A stretch of 64,000 nt of DNA from positions 434,001 through 498,000 of the forward strand of contig CAOLHI010001444.1 in the NCBI GenBank assembly GCA_948474755.1. The letters run 5' to 3'. The stretch's first letter is position 1, and every line of letters starts with the position of its first letter. The stretch is from Ctenosaura bakeri (lineage: Eukaryota > Chordata > Lepidosauria > Squamata > Iguanidae). This document shows positions 45,768 through 55,530 of the stretch, in pieces. The position numbers were made by a program, and so were the translations under genes. The notes under the pieces are model-generated. The model was not told the origin of the DNA and did no database searches. It saw only the letters and a list, made by a program, of their open reading frames with translations.

Positions 45768-45985
45768 GCTGTTGTTATGTGCCTTCAAGTCAACTCTGAC
45801 TTATCACAACTCTGTCCTATGGTTTTCTTCACCAGATTGTTTTTTCACAGGAGGTTTACCCCTGCCTTGCTGTAAGGCTGAGATAATATAACTTATTCAA
45901 GGTCACCCAGTGGTTTTCCATGATTGAGTAAAAATTCAAACCCTGTCTCCCAGAATCTTAGTCCAACACTACAATACACTAGTTC
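45768..45985 (-). mobile_element. tRNA-type SINE
   Basis: TTGCTGTTGTTATGTGCC, CAACTCTGACTTATCACAAC, GGTCACCCAGTGGTTTTCC. Confidence 0.82.
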
Positions 45986-46030
45986 TCTACATAGATCTAA
46001 CTAAATATCTATCTGGTACTAGATATTTCT

Positions 46031-46076
46031 GATAGATGGATGGATGCATGGATGGATGGACAGACAGACAGACAGT
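46031..46076. repeat. (GATG)n / (GACA)n microsatellite
   Basis: GATGGATGGATGC then GACAGACAGACAG. Confidence 0.85.
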
Positions 46077-46136
46077 AGAAAGAAATGGAAACTCTCATGG
46101 CTTTCCCTCCCAAGGTGTCTGGGAATTCTAGTCTGA

Positions 46137-46262
46137 GGCCATTTCTGCACTACACTCTTATAGCGCAATTATTCCACTTTCAACATCCTATGGAACCCCA
46201 GGATTCCATAGGATGTTGAAAGTGGAATAATCGCGCTATGAGAATGTAGTGCAGAAATGGAC
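46137..46262. mobile_element. Palindromic MITE, short form
   Basis: GGCCATTTCTGCACTACAC / GTAGTGCAGAAATGGAC ends, with a 3-bp duplication TGA (46134-46136 and 46263-46265). The arms nearly touch; the central GGAGGGGCC segment is gone. Confidence 0.88.
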
Positions 46263-46351
46263 TGAGAGAAGAAGCAAGGATCCTTAAACAGGGACCTGAC
46301 AGCCCTTCTATTTCCAAGAACTTTGGGGGGGGGCGGGTATGGCATGATGGA

Positions 46352-46801
46352 GCCAGTATGGTGGTCGATTATGTAGTGGTCATAAGTGCTGGACCACGAT
46401 ATAGTGGTCTTAAGTGCTGGAATAGGATTTCTGGTGGCCAGGATTCAAATGCCTCCCTTAGCCATGGAAACTCAAAGGGTGATCTTGGGAAAATCACACT
46501 CTGGCCATTTCTGCACAAGCCTGTTATAGCGCTATGATTCCACTTTCAACGTCCTCTGGAATCCTGGGGTTTGCAGTTTCGGGAGGGGCCAGCTGGCCCC
46601 TCCCGAAACTGCAAACCCCAGGATTCCAGAGGACGTTGAAAGTGGAATCATCGCGCTATAACAGGCTCGTGCGGAAATGGCCTCTGTCAACCTCAGAGGA
46701 AGGCAGCAACAAGCCTCCTTTTAATAACTCATGCCATGAGAACACTATCATAGGGTTGTCATAAACAGAATCAACTTGAAGGCACATAATAGTAACAACA
46801 G
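46352..46801 (+). mobile_element. tRNA-type SINE interrupted by a palindromic MITE
   Basis: AGCCAGTATGGTGGTCG head to AAAATCACACTCT (46502); it resumes after the MITE as CTGTCAACCTCAGAGGAAGG and ends CAACTTGAAGGCACATAATA then AACAACA. Removing the MITE and one TCT restores the usual CACACTCTCTCAGCCTCAG order. Confidence 0.85.
46503..46682. mobile_element. Palindromic MITE, near-perfect arms
   Basis: Two 87-bp arms that differ at about three positions, with a 3-bp duplication TCT (46500-46502 and 46683-46685). Both arms share ACGTCCTCTGG and TTTCGGGAGG variants not seen in most other copies. Inserted in the SINE at 46352-46801. Confidence 0.93.
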
Positions 46802-47103
46802 CAGCACGATAATTGTAATTGGTTTAAACCACATTGTGTTACAGTGCACAAAAAGCTTTAAGTACAAACCGAGAAGTCTGGCATTCATGTTAAAACTCCC
46901 TAGCCGTTAACTATGTGAATAGCCTTGATTAAGTCTCTATTTCAAGAAAACAGTGACTTATCGGACCTGGAGGTATCCAAGACAAAAGAGGATGTGAGAG
47001 CAAACAAGGCATTGCACAGTAGAAGTTCCATACACATGATTAGAAATGTCCTATGCATGGTTAGAAATAAGATAGCCACCCCACAAAACCTCATAGTACT
47101 TAC

Positions 47104-47203
47104 TTTTCCAGGAATATACTGGAGTATTTTGTCAGAGCTAACATCCCTCTCCTGTCCTGGTTCAAAACCAAAAAGGCCAGCTAGTTTTTTCTTACTCTCT
47201 TGT
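47104..47203 (-). CDS. PLEKHN1: PLEKHN1 coding exon 2
   Basis: 100 nt, entering in phase 2 and leaving in phase 0. It encodes a basic QESKKK stretch, a low-complexity linker and KILQYIPGK. IPG is the clearest anchor to the family, where the same place reads KLFHYIPG. This is the linker between the lipid-modified N-terminus and the first PH domain, with no folded domain of its own. The acceptor is TTTGCAG at 47210-47204 and the donor GTAAGT at 47103-47098. The flanking introns are about 10 kb and 20 kb. The alignment to the mammalian protein across the exon 2-3 join needs no gap, so a missed exon here is unlikely. Confidence 0.92.
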
Positions 47204-48204
47204 CTGCAAAGCAATAAAAAAAAAGGAACATGGTTGAGATCAAGGCAAGCAAACAAAGCAAAACAGGAAGGCATCAGGGTGAAATTAGCAACTTTATCGC
47301 AAGCTCTTAGGAGTACAAGCCTCATGAACAGCTGGCCATCAAGAATTTAAGAGGTGTTGTTGGCTCCCTCTCCCTTTGTTTGATTTTTCCTCCCTCTCCT
47401 TCCACACCAAAAAATGCTTAGCACATCCCTGCCATAGATGGGCTGGCAGAAGGACCCCTCCATTCTTGAGGAAAAGGAGTCTACCAAATTACACATGTAA
47501 ATTAATTTCCCCCCCCTTTTTTTTCCAGTTCTGCAAGCATGGCACTGACAGGGAGAAAAGGGACAGTCACAATCTCTTTCACTTGGAACATGTGAGTTTA
47601 ACAAACCACTGCTTTAATATCAGCAACCTAGTAGCCTGCCTTATATCAGATTAGACCAGAGCACCAACTTGTTCAGTACTGCCCCTGCACCAAAGCTTCG
47701 AAACACTACTTTGAGAATTACCCCTTGCAGGATTCTCCCACCATCGTGCTCTTGGGCGTCCTAGAAACTCAAGTCCAAAAAGTAACTATTGAAAGCACTG
47801 ATGTCAACTGGATTGGGGTCCAACTCAGCCCAAAGCAATAGAGAAATGTAGAATCATGTATACTTATAATTTAGAAAGCAAGAACCTCCTGTCGGGTTTT
47901 CTTTTGTACTGACCTGTAACAGCTCTCCAGCCATATGCCTCAGCCATACCTAAAATTTCAAGCTAGGATTTTTTTGCAAGTCCTATTTTCAGTCACTGAG
48001 TTATGACTGATACTGCCTTGGCATCCTTTTCATAAAATCACCCTTGGAACCATCAAGACATATGCAGAGTGCTTACATGTATTTTCTTTTTCTTACCACA
48101 TTCAAGCACAGCACCTCTGGGGCTTGAAGGAGTAACTCTTATGCCCGAAGGTGTAGATTCAAGACAAACTCAAGCCCCCAAACTTTATGTTTAAGGAAAA
48201 ATGT

Positions 48205-48290
48205 CAGCTCAGTGGTAGAGCACATAGTTTGCATGCCAGAACTCCCCGACACTCTCCAAGGTCAACTGCCAGAGATAGCTTATTTCCCAC
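48205..48290 (+). mobile_element. tRNA-type SINE head (second family)
   Basis: CAGCTCAGTGGTAGAGCAC and TTGCATGCCAGAAC: a tRNA-like A-box segment with short body. Confidence 0.6.
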
Positions 48291-48371
48291 CCCCATTGTT
48301 ATTCCAAATCAATTTTAACTGGAGGTGCTCGAAACTGAATATGGGACTTCAACATGCTAGCTGTGCGGTAA

Positions 48372-48700
48372 CGTTGTTGTATGCCCTCAAGCTGTTTGCT
48401 ACTCATGGAGACCCTAAGGCAATCCTATCATGGAGTTTTCTTGGCAAGGTTTGTTCAGAGGGCATTTGCTAGTTACCTTTACCAAGGCTGAGAGAGTGTA
48501 ACTTGCCAAGGTTTCCATGGCCAAGAAAAGATTCAGACCCTGAGGATTCAGGACTCCTAGGTTCCTAGTCTATTCCTAGTCTAACACTCCTAGTCTAACA
48601 CTCGATTCCTAGTCTCACACTCCTAGTCTAGACTAGAGCCAGAGAGCTCTAGTCTAGACTAGATTCCTAGTCTAACGCTCGAACTACTACACTGGTAATG
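48372..48700 (-). mobile_element. tRNA-type SINE with local CTAGTCTA expansion
   Basis: Inverted SINE (TTGTATGCCCTCAAGC, GGAGTTTTCTTGGCAAGG, TTTCCATGGCCAAG). Near 48545-48690 the GTCTAACACTC piece is repeated several times with inverted CTAGTCTAGACTAG units. Confidence 0.75.
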
Positions 48701-48981
48701 GCACTGGATAAATTACGTGAAACAGGCTTATGTTGTATCAAATAATCGAGGCCAGTAAGAATAAATAGTACAGAGACAGAACAATGACTTAGTAGTAGTC
48801 AAGTTTCTATGTGCATATTTTGACTATTGGTTCTGTTCCATATTGTGTGACATTATTAAAAATGCTTCCAGCTTCCTATATGGATAGAATAGCAGAAAAC
48901 AAAAGTTATTAACTAAGGCAACTGCCTAAATAAAATTGCATTGTTCTCCTACACTCCAACGAGTGCCAAATTTAGGTCTGA

Positions 48982-49008
48982 TGTGTGTGTGTGTGTGTGT
49001 GTGTGTGT
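48982..49008. repeat. (GT)n microsatellite
   Basis: TG units uninterrupted over about 27 nt. Confidence 0.9.
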
Positions 49009-49254
49009 CTATCAAGTCATCACCCACTCCAAAGTTGCAACCATGCATTCCACAAAAGAGGAGAACTTATTCTTCAAACAAAACACATCTAGGAAAAAGA
49101 AAATGGCCAGAGATATTTGGCAACATGCTTATGGCCAGATACACAAGTCTCAAGATGCATACCCAAGCTCAGTGTTAAACTGATTACTTAGTTTGTTTTA
49201 ACCACCCTGGTATACTTGCAGACAGGTGATAAAGGAGTGATAAAAAGGAAAGTG

Positions 49255-49500
49255 AGAGCCAGTGTAGTAGAGATTTGAGTGTTGGACTACTACTTTATAG
49301 AGATTAGGGTCTGAATACCCACTCAACCATGGAAACCCACTGGGTGACCTTGGGCAAGTCACACTCTCTCAGCCTCAGAGGAAGGCAAGTGCAACCCGCC
49401 CCCCTTTGAACAAATCTTGCCAGGAAAATCCCATGAGAAGTTTACCTTGGGCTCGTCATAAGTTGGAAATGACACAAAGGCACAAAACAAGAACAACAAA
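49255..49500 (+). mobile_element. tRNA-type SINE with ACAAC-class tail
   Basis: GAGCCAGTGTAGTAGAGATT head, GGAAACCCACTGGGTGACC middle, CATAAGTTGGAAATGACAC then ACAAGAACAACA. Confidence 0.84.
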
Positions 49501-49775
49501 AAGGAAGCCATCTTCCACTTTTCTACTGCCGGTGATTCTAGGTAGAGATTCTAAAGCTGGAGCCTGACAATCCTCTTTAACAGTGTTGGAAATATTTTTG
49601 AAGGGGCTTTGCTTCTCATGGTGTGCACACATACTTATTTTGTCCCATTCCTGCATTTGAGCCAAATATGTCTAACAGGGCTTTGAAAGCATTAGAGAAT
49701 CCTACCAAACCTATTTGTCCAGAGACAAAAATGATATGAGTGTATATACCACAGACAAATAGACTTTTTTTTTAT

Positions 49776-50005
49776 GTTGCTATGTGCCTTCAAGTCATTT
49801 ATGAGTTATGGGGACCCTACGGTGAATCTTTCAAGGGGTTTTCTTGGCAGAATTAATTCAGAGAGAGTCTGCCCTTGCCTTCCTCTGAGGCTGATAGATT
49901 TCTGTGACTTTCTATGTGGGCTTCTATGGCCAAATGGTGATTCAAACCCTCATCTCCCAGTGTCCTCGTCTAACACCCAAAATGCTATATCACACTGACT
50001 CTCAG
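49776..50005 (-). mobile_element. tRNA-type SINE
   Basis: GTTGCTATGTGCCTTCAAGT, ATGAGTTATGGGGACCC, GGGTTTTCTTGGCAG. Confidence 0.82.
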
Positions 50006-50356
50006 ACCCACCTCCACGCTTTGGTGCCAGAGAAGACTGTCTCCAGCAGAGCATAATAACCCATAATAAAAACAGGGCAAGGTCCATAAAGCCTAGTAGG
50101 CTTTATGTTTATTTTTCACCAAACACCAACAGCCTCCAACACAGCATGGTAAGCTACTCTGTGACACTGAGTTTTAGAAGCAGTGAGTGGTATAGCAGGA
50201 TAGCCCGCTAGACATTTTAAAAAATGGAAACAATGAAAGAAGATCAGCTAGATGAGCGTAAACTCACTGTATGAATCTAGGGCTGGTCCCAGGCACTCTT
50301 AACCTGGCAGTAAGACCCACTAAAAACTGTGAGACTTTCTGACATATTTAAGACTA

Positions 50357-50559
50357 TGCCTGTTTCCGCACTACACTGTTATAGTGCTATTGTTCCACTT
50401 TCAACATCCTATGGAATCCTGGGGTTTGTAGTTTAGGGAGGGGCATTTAGAATTCTCAGCCAGAGAGCAATTTGAACTCAGTAAACTACAAACCCCAGAA
50501 TTCCACAGGATGCTGAGAGTGGAATAATAGTACTATAACAGCATAGTGCGGCAATGGCC
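50357..50559. mobile_element. Palindromic MITE, long form
   Basis: TGCCTGTTTCCGCACTACAC / GCATAGTGCGGCAATGGCC ends with interior AGAATTCTCAGCCAGAGAGC. Target duplication unclear. Confidence 0.85.
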
Positions 50560-50794
50560 TAGGTTGCAAGGAGCTCTTTGGATTCTCACCAGATGACAGG
50601 GATAGGTAGCATCTTTTGCATATTGGCTGGTGTCCTGTTAGTGATGTACACAGACCTATTTTGCGTTATTCATGCAGTGAATTATTTGGACGATGTATAA
50701 TGGTCACATCCAGCTGAAGGTGGTATAAACAGAGCTGTACATGTTGGATGGTTATGTACATGGTAGCTCATTAAAATGCACAGAGTGGAATATG

Positions 50795-51033
50795 AAATAC
50801 CGTACCCTAACGGCACCAGATCCTGTCTGATCTTGGAAACTAAGCTGTGTCAGCCCTGGTTAGTGACTGGATGAGAGACAGCCAATGAATACCAAGTGCC
50901 GTAGGTATACTTCATAGGAAGGAATTGGCAATATCACTTATTACTTAGGCAAGTATTCCTTGCCTAAGAAAGTCCTAAAAAATTCATGGTGTCACTGTAA
51001 GTCAACAGGTGACTGGAATACACATACACACAT
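50795..51033 (+). mobile_element. 5S rRNA-derived SINE, first of a pair
   Basis: 5S-like head (CTGTCTGATCTTGGAAAC, TAAGCTGTGTCAGCCCTGG, GGATGAGAGACAGCC, ACCAAGTGCCGTAGGTA), then a body GGAATTGGCAATATC, ATTCCTTGCCTAAGAAAG and tail GTAAGTCAACAGGTGACTG with CACATACACACA. Confidence 0.85.
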
Positions 51034-51264
51034 AGGCCTAAATATCTTTAGGGCACAAGGTCCCTTCTGATCTTGGAAGCTAAGCAGGGTCATTCCTGGT
51101 TAGTAACTGGGTGGGAAACCAACAATGAATACCAAGTGTTGTAGGTACATTTTAGAAGAAGGAACTGGCAAAACCACCTCTGTGTATTCCTTGACTAAAA
51201 AACCCTATGAAACTGATGGAGTTGCCATAAGTTAACAGGAGACCTGAAGGCACATGCACACAGA
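51034..51264 (+). mobile_element. 5S rRNA-derived SINE, second of a pair
   Basis: The best 5S match in the window: CTTCTGATCTTGGAAGCTAA, GCAGGGTC, CCTGGTTAGTAACTGGGTGG, ACCAAGTGTTGTAGGTA. Body and tail as in the first copy (GCCATAAGTTAACAGGAGAC, CTGAAGGCACATGCACAC). It starts where the previous copy ends. Confidence 0.87.
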
Positions 51265-52117
51265 GAATGTAGATGAGCATTGCCTCTATGTTTTATCTTT
51301 GTGCACTGCAGTTGCACAGTGTGTCAGCCATATTCTTTGAGCACTGATCCAATTATGATGCACAACATTGATATTTAGTATAGAGGTTGCATAATGTAAC
51401 TCTGTCAACAGATATTTATACTCTGCTGAAGTAACTAAGGAACTTAGCCACAGCATGTTCCATTTCTAGCACATTTCTTGAAACTGAGTTTGTTAAACAT
51501 ACACCTCAGAGCAAAAGTTGCAGGATTTGTTTGAATAAATATTTTTGCGTATTCTTCTTGCTGCATGTACAATATTACTCCATGCTATGCCATAGTCCCC
51601 AATTTACCCACTGCAATTTACCCACAAAGTGAGCTTGGACATTAAAGTCACCTTTTACTGGACAGAATAAATACTTCTTACAGTTTGATTCTGTATTTCT
51701 TCCATGATGGAACTCAAGGACTCATACAAAAGAAACTCAGAAAAATGGCAACCAACTCACCATTCTGACACGGAAAACTTGAGTATGTTGCCTTCTATTA
51801 ACAACTCACCTGGTAACTATAGGCAAGCAGGAAACCCACGTAGATACACCAACAGGCTTATGGAGGAGGGACATAGCTTCCCTTCCCCATCCTTCCTCCA
51901 GCAGTTGCAAAGGAAAAGAAATTTCTTTGAACTAGCAAGGAAACATAATGGGCTAGCAAAAAAAGTTGGATTGCCCCAGTTCTCCAGTCTGCTTTGCAGA
52001 AGGCATTTTTAAAAATTAGTCTGCAAAAAGGCCAAAAGCTGTCACTTGCATCCTGCATAGAAGAGGGGAAAACCCACTGCCATCATGCTCCTAGCCTCTT
52101 CCCAGACAATGTAATTG

Positions 52118-52322
52118 TCACTGCTGCCGCTGCTGTTTGCCTTCAAGTCATCTCCAGGTTATGGCAATCCTAAGGCAAACCTATCATGGGGTTTTCTTGG
52201 CAAGATTTGTTCAGAGGAGTTTTGGCTTTGCCTTTCTCTGAGGCTGAGAGAGTGTGACTTACCCAAGGTCACCCAGTGTCTCCAGAGTCATAGTCCAACT
52301 GTCAAACCACCCTGGCTTTTCA
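52118..52322 (-). mobile_element. tRNA-type SINE
   Basis: GCTGCCGCTGCTGTTTGCC, TCTCCAGGTTATGGCAATCC, GGGTTTTCTTGGCAAGATTT, GTGACTTACCCAAGGTCACC. Confidence 0.83.
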
Positions 52323-52395
52323 CAGCAGAAATGGCAAAATATTTCATTGCACCCTGAAGGCAACAGAGCAATATGAGGCCTGATTTGTATTTGGG

Positions 52396-52530
52396 AAAGA
52401 GACAATGAGGGAAGGCCAGGTGCTATAGGTTATATTCAGAGAAAGGTAAAAGCAAACCACCTCTGCATTTTCATTGCCTAAGAAAGCCCTATGAAATTCA
52501 TGGGGTCATCATACATAAAAAAAAATACAT
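52396..52530 (+). mobile_element. 5S-derived SINE, 3' part
   Basis: CAGGTGCTATAGGTTATATT (end of the 5S part), AAACCACCTCTGC, TTGCCTAAGAAAGCCC and TGAAATTCATGGGGTCATC. Confidence 0.75.
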
Positions 52531-52542
52531 ATTATTGCTATT

Positions 52543-52696
52543 CCTACCTTTCACCTGTATTTAAATTTCTTGAAGTACCTCCCATCCTGAATATGAAGAC
52601 ATTAGCTAATTTTTTAAAATAATGATAATAATAATTAGCTAATGTCTTCATATTCAGGATGGGAGGAACTTCAAGAAATTTAAATGAAGGTAAAAG
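52543..52696. repeat. Long near-perfect hairpin
   Basis: Two arms of about 65 bp, the inner 50 bp almost identical (ATTTAAATTTCTTGAAGT, CCTCCCATCCTGAATATG, AAGACATTAGCTAATT), around a 21-nt AT-rich loop. No known family recognised. Confidence 0.88.
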
Positions 52697-52740
52697 CTAG
52701 TAATGGTACTAATATGTACTTTTTTGATATATGGTGACCC

Positions 52741-52791
<51 letters not shown>
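52741..52791. repeat. (AAT)n microsatellite
   Basis: About 17 AAT units, 45 bp after the hairpin. Confidence 0.93.
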
Positions 52792-52792
<1 letters not shown>

Positions 52793-54919
52793 TCTGAAAC
52801 CAATTTCTCCCCTAAGTGGACCAGCTAAATTAATTCCATAGAGCTGTTCCCAGGCTGGAAAGAACCATCTTGAATCTGTCTGCCATATAGGTTTTTCAGA
52901 TCAGTGGCCTATCAGGAAAAAAAAAGGACAGCAATTCTAATTGAGCACTAACGTACACAGAGATTGAGAGCCAGACTTTTAAGAGATAAGAATTCAAACC
53001 TAGGGTCTCTAGAAGGATTAAGTCAGTTTTAGTTGTCCTTTATCTGGTTTTTCTTTTTATCTGAAGTTTCCTCCCCCCCCCGAATATGAAGAAACTTACA
53101 AATTTTGGTGCATTCTTATTAAAAATGAACAGAAACAAAACACTCAGGTCTCTGCTTAGCAGCAAAAGCATTTGCAGGGTGGTAACTTTGATGGGCTTAT
53201 TTACAAGGTGGTGTTAATATAAGAAATACCATGCAAAGCAGCATTACATAAAAAGAAACAGTATTACATAAAAAGAAATGGCTTCCTGAGTTGGACCAAA
53301 GTGTTATCTAACCCAGTAGTTTTCAGTGAGACTCTTTAGGATTTAATCAAGAATGTTCCATCTGGGAAAATCAGAAAGTGCAGTTTTATGTACATACGCT
53401 GAGATCCTGTATGACACAGCATAGTATACATTTGTACTCTTAATCCCCCACCCCCAACTCATTGTTTTTAAGCCTCATCCCCTAACCACAGCCATTCTGT
53501 AGCTGGTAGAGACCAGGGAGGAGGAGAAAAGCATCTGTCTACATCCTTAAAGCCAGATACAGAAAGATCACATCATCTGCTGAGATCTGCCTAGGTACTC
53601 CAGAAGTCTTGGCAGATAATGTAATTGTTCTGCATCTGACTACAAGGACATAGTCAAATACTTCTCTGATCCTATCCTTCCCACCATTCTCCACCAGCCA
53701 CAGAATGGCTGCAGGAGGAACACAGCAGCTCAACAGTCATTCAGGGGGTCTTTAGCTATTGAGTGGGTGGGGAAGAGAATATCAACTTCTGCAACAACGT
53801 CAGGAACAACAAAAAGGCATATGCAAACATAAGGTGGCCTTCAATGCATAACACCAACCATAATATCAATGCAAAAATGACCATCAATTTTCATGATAAA
53901 TACCCATCAGGACATCCTATAACCAGCTGTGTGTTTTCACTTGGCTTGTATATCACACACAGACACACAGCCAGGGATAGCCCAGGCGCTTGGTAACTCA
54001 GACACCTAGAAATCTGAAACTGACACTTAAGTCGTCAGAGCACTGAGGAATCTGGGCTAATTTTCCATTCCTCCATATAGACAGACTATATGTATGCTTA
54101 GCTATGATAGGTCCTATCTGTCTGGGACTTCACTATGGCAAAAAGGAACCATGATGGGGAAAACCCTTGGAATGGCACTGGACCAAACTTCATCCATGTG
54201 TTTTCATTGAGCTCAGTGCTGCACAAGCAAACACAACCACAGCGAGACAGCCCCTTTTTTAAAGCGGGGAGGCGTATGAAGTTTCCAAAAACATAACTTT
54301 TCCAGTCTGCATATAATGGCAGCATGGGACGGAGGAGTCTAACCCTGGGGTCACTAAAGAGTGGCTGTACTCCCTGGGACTGTTTGTGGCCCCAAGACAG
54401 TTTCTGCAGGTTTGGCCCGTCCCCCATAGCATCCTTTTTCTGGCCAAAACAAGGAAGACTGAATTGCCTCTCCTGGATGCCACCCCCCAAGCAATTCATC
54501 TAATAAGTCACAGGCCACCTTGTGCTCTTTGAGGTTAAAAAACACTCTGCTTTCCTATTTTGTTGGGGGACGGGGGCTGTGAAAGCAGCTATGCAGCTCG
54601 TGGAATGTCCCAGAACACAAAGGTGGCTCTCAGACTCACCAAAGTCACCCTCTTTGGGCCCAAAATGTAGGGTTCTAGTAAACAGATTTATTCGAGAGGC
54701 CCACCCTCCAAACAAGCTGACCTTCCCATGTGAAAAGTGGTTTTGCACAAAGACCCTAGGTTTCACAATGCAGTCCCATGAACTCACATGGACTATAGCT
54801 ACTAGAATTTGTCCCAGTCTAATTATTACCATACATGTTATGGGATACCTAACAAACAACATATGTTATTAATTTAATAGGGACAAACATAAAGAAAAAA
54901 ATACTTTAACAATAATAAA

Positions 54920-55093
54920 AGCCATTCAATATTGGAATGGGCTGGCTCAGAGGATAACAGATTTTTGACCTTTGGAAATCTTTAAAAAGCCTTTGGGTGG
55001 CCACTGTCTAGAAATGCTTTAATTATATACTCCTGCATGGCCTGCGAGCAGACTAGATGGTCCTTGGGGGTCCCTTCCAACTCTATGATTCCA
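54920..55093 (+). mobile_element. CR1-like LINE 3' end, diverged
   Basis: GGAATGGGCTGGCTCAGAGG, AAATCTTTAAAAAGCCT, CTAGATGGTCCTTGGGGGTC and CCAACTCTATGATTCC. An older CR1 subfamily than the others here. Confidence 0.7.
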
Positions 55094-55236
55094 ATAAGCT
55101 ACAACAACAGCAACAACAAATTTTTATTTCTTACCCACCTCTTCCCAATGTTTGAGGCGGGGTACAACATAAATTAAAATACACCTAAAAACACACCATC
55201 GATTAAAATACACTAAAAGCACATAAAACCATTAAT

Positions 55237-55530
55237 AGAATCATAGAAAAGACCCCAAGGGCTATCCAGTCCAACCCCCTTCTGCCATGCAGAAATACAC
55301 CATCAATGCACTCCCAATGCCAGCCAGCCTCTGTAAAAACCTCTAAAGGAGGCCATTTCTGCACTAGCCTGTTATAGTGCGATGATTCCACTTTCAACAT
55401 CCTACGGAATCCTGGGGTTTGCAGTTTTGGGAGGGGCCGGCAACATAGGATGTTGAAAATGGAATTATTGTACTATAACAGGCTAGTGCGGAAATGGCCA
55501 GAGACTCCACCACACTCCCAGGCAGCAGAT
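55237..55530 (-). mobile_element. CR1 LINE 3' end, interrupted by MITE
   Basis: AATAGAATCATAGAAAAGACC start, CCAGTCCAACCCCC, ACCTCTAAAGGA, then after the MITE GAGACTCCACCACACTCC and CAGGCAGCAGATATC. The consensus order is restored if the MITE is removed. Confidence 0.85.
55351..55499. mobile_element. Palindromic MITE inside a CR1
   Basis: GGCCATTTCTGCACTAGCC / GGCTAGTGCGGAAATGGCC ends. Flanks GGA (55348-55350) and AGA (55500-55502): the empty CR1 site reads AAAGGAGACTCC, so the duplication was 3 bp with one later change. Confidence 0.9.

Larger units (their letters stand above)
27074..47103. other. Intron 2 of PLEKHN1 (20 kb)
   Basis: The largest intron. It holds a SPIN-like hAT (35665-36475), six or more palindromic MITEs, SINEs, L2-like ends, copies of an unclassified repeat (28425-28580, 31490-31855, 40085-40550, 43565-43905), tandem arrays (41210-41490, 41887-42230) and three repeat-free blocks (29640-29920, 32240-32530, 42495-43000) that could be conserved non-coding elements. 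27080-28400, 34380-35200 and 38400-39000 show nothing I can name. Confidence 0.65.

Noticed and set aside
48205..48290. tRNA gene
   Set aside because: Has an A-box-like segment but no complete cloverleaf; matches a SINE head.
54098..54872. Several overlapping frames of 116-133 codons
   Set aside because: Frames open on both strands at once, with no family match, no clear splice sites and no PLEKHN1 similarity.
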